This document shows, piece by piece, positions 58,550 to 64,000 of a stretch of 64,000 nt of DNA. The stretch spans positions 124,001 through 188,000 of the forward strand of contig NZ_JAERQD010000002.1 in assembly GCF_016735695.1 (NCBI RefSeq). The letters run 5' to 3'. The position numbers were made by a program, and so were the translations under genes. Positions within the stretch are counted from its first letter, which is position 1; every line of letters starts with the position of its first letter. The notes under the pieces were generated by a model that was not told the origin of the DNA, searched no databases, and worked only from the letters and a program-made list of their open reading frames with translations. This DNA comes from Microvirga zambiensis WSM3693 (lineage in GTDB: Bacteria; Pseudomonadota; Alphaproteobacteria; Rhizobiales; Beijerinckiaceae).

Positions 58550-60150
58550 GCTTGTTCTCCCTCAAAACCCCGGAGACGACGGGAGGCATTTGCGATCAGA
58601 GCGGGCGTCGCATGCCGCCAGCGCGCGGCGAGATGATGATCGGGGCGCACGAGATAGGTGCTGCCCGGACGTGCATCGAAGCGCTGCGCGAACAGCCCTG
58701 TCTCGTCGATAAGATCCCTGCCGATGACGATGACGTTCGAGCCTGCCGGCGGCGGTTCGCCGTTCGGCACATGCAGAAGAACCTCCTCGTTGCCGAGCGC
58801 CTCGAGCAGCCAGACAGGCTGGCCGTCGCGATCGCGCATCGGCGCATCGGGAAGCGGAGCGCCGAGGCAAGCCGAGCCCGACCAGTCATCCACATCCGGT
58901 GTCGACAAAGGCGTCTCGTAAGTCGAGGGCATCGACAGCCGGCCTGAGTTGACCATCCGCTTGGCGAAGGTCGCATGGCGCGCGAGTGCAAGCGTGGCAT
59001 CGCGGAAGCGCAGCTCCTGAGCGGAGCGCGGGGCGATAAAGTCGGTCGAGCGGGTCGAATGCCCGATATTCTCATCGGCTGCCGCGGAGCGTTCGAGATC
59101 GTAGCTGTCAATGAGGCTTTCCGTTGCCTCGCCCTTCACGACGAGAGCAAGCTTCCAGGCGAGATTCTCCGCATCCTGAATACCGGAATTCGCGCCGCGT
59201 GCGCCGAACGGCGAAACCTGATGCGCGGCATCGCCTGCGAACACCACGCGGCCATGCGTGAAGCGCTCCAGGCGCCGGCATTGGAACGTATAGACCGATA
59301 CCCATTCGAGCGCGAAATCGTCATGGCCCAGCATCTGCCGGATGCGGGGGATCACGCGCTCCGGCGCCTGCTCGGCCTTCGCATCCGCGTCGGATCCAAG
59401 CTGCAGGTCGATGCGCCAGACATCGTGCGGCTGCTTGTGCAGCAGGGCCGAGCGTCCCTCGTGGAACGGCGGATCGAACCAGAACCAACGCTCGGGCGGA
59501 AAGTCGCCCTGCATCTTCACGTCGGCGATCAGGAAGCGGTCTTCAAAGACCTCGCCCTGGAAGGCGAGGCCGAGCATGTCACGCAGGGCCGAGCGCGCTC
59601 CGTCCGCAGCCACGACCCAATCGGCATCGATGCTGTAGGCACCCTCGGGCGTCTCGATGGTAAGCATGGCGCCATCGTCCCGGCGTTCGATGGCGATCAC
59701 CTTGTTGCGCCAGCGTATGTCGAGATTGGGCAGCTCGGCCGCGCGTTCGACGAGAGCGTGCTCGAGATAATATTGCTGCAGATTGATGAAGGCCGGCATC
59801 TTATGCCCGTCCTCCGGCAGCAGATCGAAGGCATAGAGCAATTCGTCTCGCTGAAAGACCTTGCCGAGCTTCCAGGTCACGCCTCTCTCGAGGCATGGTT
59901 CCGCGACACCGAGCCGGTCGAGAATTTCGAGCGTGCGCTTGGCGTAGCAGATGCCGCGCGATCCCTCGCCGATCCGGTCGGCATCGTCGAGCAGCACCAC
60001 CTTCACGCCGCGCTGCGCCAGATCGATGGCCGTGCAGAGCCCGACGGGGCCTGCCCCGACGACGACGATGGGATGACGGACGGGAGAGGGGCTGTCCTGA
60101 TCGCGGCAGCGTTGATAGCCGAACTGGTAGAGAATCTTGCGGGTGTTCAC
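58546..60150 (-). CDS. FAD-dependent aromatic monooxygenase (group A, MhpA-like)
   Basis: The 534-residue protein starts at a GTG with GGGAG 7 bases upstream. It has the FAD-binding VVVGAGPVGLCTAIDLAQRG, the DG motif WVVAADGARSALRDMLGL and the GD motif RVVFAGDAAHQVSPFGARGA. A C-terminal thioredoxin-like part ends with GSTYLVRPDHHLAARW. This is the layout of MhpA/PheA-type hydroxylases of phenolic compounds. The substrate cannot be read from sequence; nearness to the paa island suggests a hydroxyphenyl compound. No ring-cleavage gene is adjacent. Confidence 0.9.
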   Translation of the reverse strand: MNTRKILYQFGYQRCRDQDSPSPVRHPIVVVGAGPVGLCTAIDLAQRGVKVVLLDDADRIGEGSRGICYAKRTLEILDRLGVAEPCLERGVTWKLGKVFQRDELLYAFDLLPEDGHKMPAFINLQQYYLEHALVERAAELPNLDIRWRNKVIAIERRDDGAMLTIETPEGAYSIDADWVVAADGARSALRDMLGLAFQGEVFEDRFLIADVKMQGDFPPERWFWFDPPFHEGRSALLHKQPHDVWRIDLQLGSDADAKAEQAPERVIPRIRQMLGHDDFALEWVSVYTFQCRRLERFTHGRVVFAGDAAHQVSPFGARGANSGIQDAENLAWKLALVVKGEATESLIDSYDLERSAAADENIGHSTRSTDFIAPRSAQELRFRDATLALARHATFAKRMVNSGRLSMPSTYETPLSTPDVDDWSGSACLGAPLPDAPMRDRDGQPVWLLEALGNEEVLLHVPNGEPPPAGSNVIVIGRDLIDETGLFAQRFDARPGSTYLVRPDHHLAARWRHATPALIANASRRLRGFEGEQA

Positions 60151-60351
60151 GACGTCGCTCCCGACACCAATGTTGTCGGCAACGCTGACAGAATTTCAGC
60201 CATGGCGTTTCTCCCTCTCGCGAGATGCGAAGCCAAGCCCGGCCCTTGTGCCCGGGTCGGATCTTAAAGCGGATGGCTCCCATTGTTGAGAGGCAGGGTC
60301 GGGCGCGAATATGTAACCGTCAACCTTGCGCGATCACGCCTGAACCGAGGC

Positions 60352-61254
60352 TCAGCGAAGGTTGAAGCGCAGGGGCACCGAGAACGTGAATTGCTGCTGC
60401 GGTATCGCATCCGGCGCGGCCGGCAGGGACGAGCCCGGCCGCGCCGCGGCCAAGGCTGCCTGATCCAGCTGGGGATGACCGGCACTGTCGACCAGAGTCG
60501 CGCTGATGACCTGCCCCGAACGGCTCATGGTGAACCTGATTGTCGCGATGCCCGTGACGCCCTGGCTGCTCGCGATGTTCGGATAGCGCAGCCGGCTCCG
60601 CAGGGCGGAGACGATGCTCGCCTTGTAGCGGTTCAGGACATTCGGATCGGCCGCGGCCGCCTGGCCGCCGGTGTTCTCGCGCGAGGACGAGACCTGCCCC
60701 TGGCGCAGCTCAGACGGAGGTGGCTTGCGTTCGACGACGGTGGGGCGCGGCGGAGGCTTGCGTTCCACCGGCTTCGGAGGCGGCTTCTTCTCGGGTGGCG
60801 GAGGCTCCTCAAGCGGCTTTGCAACGACGGCATCCGGCGGAGGAAGAATGACGGCCATCTCCGTCTCCTGCGCTTCAGGCTCGGGCGGAAGTGCTTCGAC
60901 GGGCGCTGCTTCCGTCACTTGCTCGGGCTCCTGAACCTCGACCGGCTCCTTAGGCTGGACCTCGACAATCTCCTCGGGCGGCTTCGTTTCGATTGCTTCC
61001 GCCTCGACCGATAAGGCTTCTGTCTCGACGGGCGGAATTTCCGGCGCGGCCAGCGCGTCGGGGGCAGTGGCCGCCAGCTCTTCCATGGCAGGAGCAAGAT
61101 CGATCGTGATCTCCTGCTCGCCCGGCAGGTCTGCCTTGTCGTGCGGCCAAAGGGTCACGGCTGTCAGCGCACCGGCATGCAGAAGCAGGGCGGTCAGAAA
61201 GGCCAATCCAAGACGGCTTGGCTCCTGCGGCGGTCTGAGGGTCTGAACGGACAT
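60352..61254 (-). CDS. tonB: TonB energy-transducing protein
   Basis: The ATG at 61,254 gives 300 residues. One N-terminal membrane segment (LGLAFLTALLLHAGALTAVTLW) carries the conserved His of TonB. A long Pro/Glu/Lys linker follows (EEPPPPEKKPPPKPVE), and the C-terminal domain has LRYPNIASSQGVTGIATIRF and VVDSAGHP-like sequence. It links ExbBD energy to outer-membrane receptors. No receptor gene is in the window. It lies 17 bases after exbD. Confidence 0.92.
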   Translation of the reverse strand: MSVQTLRPPQEPSRLGLAFLTALLLHAGALTAVTLWPHDKADLPGEQEITIDLAPAMEELAATAPDALAAPEIPPVETEALSVEAEAIETKPPEEIVEVQPKEPVEVQEPEQVTEAAPVEALPPEPEAQETEMAVILPPPDAVVAKPLEEPPPPEKKPPPKPVERKPPPRPTVVERKPPPSELRQGQVSSSRENTGGQAAAADPNVLNRYKASIVSALRSRLRYPNIASSQGVTGIATIRFTMSRSGQVISATLVDSAGHPQLDQAALAAARPGSSLPAAPDAIPQQQFTFSVPLRFNLR

Positions 61255-61271
61255 TGGATGTGCTGCAGATC

Positions 61272-61717
61272 CTACGGGGCGGGGGTACCGCTCGGCGCCT
61301 GCGCGATCAGCGAGACCTTGCTGAATCCGGCAGCGCTGATCTGCCCCATGATCTCGACGATGCGCCCATAGGGCACAGCCCTGTCGCCGCGAACCAGGAC
61401 GACCTGGCTCGGGTCCACGCCCGCAAGCTGGCGCAGACGGGGCATTATGGTCTCGGGCGCGAGCGGCTCCTTGTCGAGGAAGGGCTGGCCCTGCGCATCG
61501 ATGCTGACCACCACGGGCTGCTTCGGCTGCGACACCTTCGCGGCAGCCGTCTTCGGCAGCTGCACAGGGACGCCGACCGTCATGAGGGGGGCTGCCACCA
61601 TGAAGATGATGAGCAGCACGAGCATCACGTCGACGAGTGGCGTGACGTTGATCTCCGACAGGGGCGCCGCGCCGAACTCGTCGTCGGTGTCCTGCGACTG
61701 GAAAGAACCCATGCCCA

Positions 61718-61718
<1 letters not shown>
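61272..61718 (-). CDS. exbD: ExbD biopolymer transport protein
   Basis: The 148-residue protein has a cytoplasmic start, one membrane segment [20 protein letters not shown] with the proton-binding Asp, and a periplasmic domain with [18 protein letters not shown] and [19 protein letters not shown]. The start overlaps the exbB stop by one base. TolR is the near relative, but the adjacent TonB supports ExbD. Confidence 0.93.
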
Positions 61719-62404
<686 letters not shown>

Positions 62405-62414
62405 GAGGGCAATC

Positions 62415-62882
62415 TCACTTCACAAAGGAAATGGCGTCGATCTTGGACGCCGTCTCGATCGCCGACAGGCAATCCTCCCGCGAGGCCGTCGTGCCTTCGC
62501 AGGTCAGGACGTCGTTGAGGAGAACGCGCCCGAAACGGGTGCAGTGGAGACCGGGAAAATCGAAGAGCTTGATGAGGGTCTTGCGGGACGGCACGGGACC
62601 GACTTCAACGGCGAGTCTTTTGGCCGCGATGCCGTCGGTGTCGAGGGCGAACAGGTCGAGCTTCAGAGACTTCCAGTTCTCGCCCTTCTGGTTGTCGATG
62701 AGAAAGTAAGTCCGGCAGCTCTCGCCCGCCGCCTCGACCTTGTTCAACTCGATGCGCAGGGGGCTTTGAGCCGGAGCCTTGTCCTGAGCCAGAGCCGTCC
62801 CGCTGAAGGGCAGGAGCAGCGTCAGGCAGGTCAAGACGCTGCCGACGGCAAATCCAGGCTCATTCCATGTGCTCATGCCCAT
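62415..62882 (-). CDS. Exported protein of unknown function heading the exbB-exbD-tonB operon
   Basis: The 155-residue product starts at an ATG with GAGGAGAAAG 6-8 bases upstream. A signal peptide (GSVLTCLTLLLPFSGTALAQ) is followed by a mature domain with four Cys (ESCRTYFL, GLHCTRFG, LTCEGTT, EDCLSA), which may form two disulfides in the periplasm. The core LRIELNKVEAAGESCRTYFL looks conserved. No known family is recognised. Its position argues for a role with TonB-dependent uptake or envelope stress. Confidence 0.8.
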   Translation of the reverse strand: MGMSTWNEPGFAVGSVLTCLTLLLPFSGTALAQDKAPAQSPLRIELNKVEAAGESCRTYFLIDNQKGENWKSLKLDLFALDTDGIAAKRLAVEVGPVPSRKTLIKLFDFPGLHCTRFGRVLLNDVLTCEGTTASREDCLSAIETASKIDAISFVK

Positions 62883-63316
62883 GCGCTCTTTCTCCTCGTG
62901 CAGGCAAACGGCGGCCGGACGCGATACGCATATCCGGGCCTCTCACGAGGGCGCCGGTATCGGAACCGATCAGCACGTCCAGCCTCGCCCAAAGCCGGGA
63001 GGTTTCCCGCGGGCAACGGGATCAGATATCTGAAAGAATTCAGATAGATCAAGGGCTTAGAGAAAAATAAGAGGCGTTCTAAAACAGGTGCTATAGCGTT
63101 GAGATCGGCGAAGAATTCGCCTCTTTAAAAGGATTTGAAAGTAATTTTCTTTGTCTTGACTGTCCCCGCCTGTGGCAGGCGCACGGCTAATGGGTCGTCT
63201 GAACAGCTATTCCACACCTGCGATCAATCGTTTGTGAGCGGCGCGAACGAATTCCACGAAAATACCGTTTTGCCGCGAGAGGAGGAGTTTCCGATCCAGA
63301 AGTCAGGAGATCACGC
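62883..63316. promoter_or_regulatory. Upstream region of the exb/tonB operon
   Basis: A perfect palindrome TATCTGAA-AGAA-TTCAGATA lies at 63,027-63,046. Read on the - strand, TTGATC followed 17-18 bases later by an AT-rich -10-like TATCTG places the palindrome in the promoter spacer, 145 bases before the first gene. It resembles GAA-N-TTC iron-regulator sites only loosely. Another TTCTAAAA lies at 63,075. The remaining 250 bases hold no supported gene. Confidence 0.45.
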
Positions 63317-63418
63317 GTGAGCTTCGACGGTCACGACAGACCTTTTCCCTCTTGGTTTCCCTACGCTTTCGCCGTTGCGGTCGCCGCCGTCGGAGCGGCG
63401 TACTACGTCCTTGGCTGA
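63317..63418 (+). CDS. Possible 33-residue single-pass membrane protein
   Basis: A GTG at 63,317 has AGGAGA 7-8 bases upstream and opens a 33-codon frame. The product starts with a charged VSFDGHDRPFPSWFPY and ends with a hydrophobic Ala/Val stretch of about 16 residues and VLG. It stops 4 bases before the second repeat copy. The strong ribosome site and membrane-like end are the only evidence; there is no known homologue I recall. Confidence 0.4.
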   Translation: MSFDGHDRPFPSWFPYAFAVAVAAVGAAYYVLG

Positions 63419-63422
63419 AAGC

Positions 63423-63559
63423 TAGCGCATCGTGCACAAAGTGGATCCGGTTTTCGCGTGCGCGACCCGCTGGGTCCGCACCCAACGATGCGCTCGTCAA
63501 AGAGTGGAGTATCGGATTGGATCCCAAAAGCGGACCCACTTTTGGGTCCGATGCTCTAG
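63423..63559. repeat. Composite palindromic repeat, copy 2
   Basis: This has the same two-unit layout as copy 1: arms TAGCGCATCGT (63,423-63,433) and ACGATGCGCT (63,484-63,493), then GTATCGGAT ... CCCAAAAGCGG / CCACTTTTGGG and TCCGATGCTCTAG. Unit A has an insertion of about 21 bases compared with copy 1. It lies in a gap and not in an operon. Confidence 0.85.
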
Positions 63560-63766
63560 CTGGCCTGCATCCCAAAGCGAAACGAGGCGGTACATCCGCG
63601 CCCCGCTCGCATTTGGGAGAGTCCCCGACCCCCTTGCCGGATCGGTCGAGAGGATGATCGGCCAGGCACGGTTAACAATCGGTTAACGTGAATCTTCCTC
63701 TAGGGAATATTCGAGCGCAGACCCGTGCATAGCCTGCTTCTGTCGCGATCTATTATTGCGGCGCCA
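63560..63766. other. Gap of about 200 bases with no supported gene
   Basis: No gene, clear promoter or terminator is seen. A short hairpin-like pair (GGCGCCATCA / TGACGGCGCC) lies at 63,760-63,780, at the 3' end of the partial dehydratase gene, and could end its transcription. Confidence 0.4.
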
Positions 63767-64000
63767 TCACATGACGGCGCCGACCTGCCAGGGAACGAAT
63801 TCGAGATCGCCGTAGCCGAGGGTCTCCGACTTGGTATGCTCGCCGGATGCGACGCGCAGCAGGATCTGGAAGATCTCCTCGCCCTTCTGCTCAAGAGAAA
63901 TGCCGTCGAGGATATCGCCGCAATTGATGTCCATGTCGTCCGTCATGCGGCGATAGATGTCGGAATTCGTGGCGAGTTTCAGGGACGGCACCGGTTTGCA
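63767..64000 (-). CDS. UxaA-family dehydratase (altronate/galactarate type), C-terminal end only
   Basis: Only the last 77 or so residues are present; the frame runs off the right edge. The visible LKLATNSDIYRRMTDDMDIN, CGDILDGISLEQKGEEIFQI and EFVPWQVGAVM closely match the C-terminal end of UxaA/GarD-type sugar-acid dehydratases, which remove water from altronate or related acids. The substrate cannot be judged from this fragment. It is unrelated to the paa island. Confidence 0.85.
   Translation of the reverse strand, partial: CKPVPSLKLATNSDIYRRMTDDMDINCGDILDGISLEQKGEEIFQILLRVASGEHTKSETLGYGDLEFVPWQVGAVM

Noticed and set aside
63135..63320. 61-codon + strand frame upstream of the small membrane ORF
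   Set aside because: It has no domain, no strong ribosome site and a composition unlike neighbouring genes.

Overview
The window is high-GC alphaproteobacterial DNA. It most likely comes from the Hyphomicrobiales, possibly a Methylobacteriaceae member such as Microvirga. This rests on the flagellar gene order (motB-motC-fliK, flaF-flbT, a DUF6468-type gene beside fliM, a DUF1217 gene after flagellin), on GTG/TTG starts with AGGAGG-like ribosome sites, and on dispersed palindromic repeats in the intergenic gaps. The genus is inferred, not shown.

Region 1 (1-28,957) is a flagellar and chemotaxis block. A + strand run holds a fliH-like 3' end, motB, motC, fliK and a lytic transglycosylase. A - strand operon reads motA, fliM, a DUF6468-like gene, fliN, fliG, a palindromic repeat, flhB and an unknown gene coupled to flhB. 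A second long + strand run reads flgF, fliI, flgE, flgK, flgL, flaF, flbT, flgD, fliQ, flhA, fliR, fliJ-like, flgJ-like, flgN-like and fliL-like, then cheY-cheB-cheR. Flagellin, an exported unknown protein and a DUF1217 protein close the block. fliF, fliP, flgB/C/G/H/I, fliE, cheA and cheW are not seen and presumably lie outside.

Region 2 (28,889-35,385) holds a small lipoprotein, a transglutaminase-like cysteine protease, a membrane protein, one methyl-accepting chemotaxis protein, and four stand-alone receiver-domain proteins. One of these has lost its phospho-acceptor Asp.

Region 3 (35,386-58,134) is an arylacetate catabolic island. A fused indolepyruvate-type ferredoxin oxidoreductase and a divergent Lrp-type regulator sit next to paaZ, a hydratase/dehydrogenase fusion and a thioesterase (- strand). 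Then come paaX and paaABCDE plus a sixth ferritin-like gene (+ strand), paaG-paaI-paaK-tetR (- strand), and a complete Liv-type ABC transporter (+ strand). Two matching palindromes, in front of paaZ and between paaG and the transporter, suggest one TetR-type (PaaR-like) regulon. A different inverted repeat precedes paaA. The likely scheme is uptake of an arylacetate, activation by PaaK or oxidative decarboxylation of arylpyruvate, epoxidation by PaaABCE, isomerisation by PaaG, ring opening by PaaZ and beta-oxidation by the fusion protein. The thiolase PaaJ is not seen.

Region 4 (58,135-64,000) holds a dispersed repeat, a flavin monooxygenase coupled to a DUF2783 gene, and a tonB-exbD-exbB operon headed by a small exported protein with a 20-bp palindrome upstream. 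A possible 33-residue membrane protein, a second copy of the fliG-side repeat, and the 3' end of a UxaA-family dehydratase running off the right edge follow.
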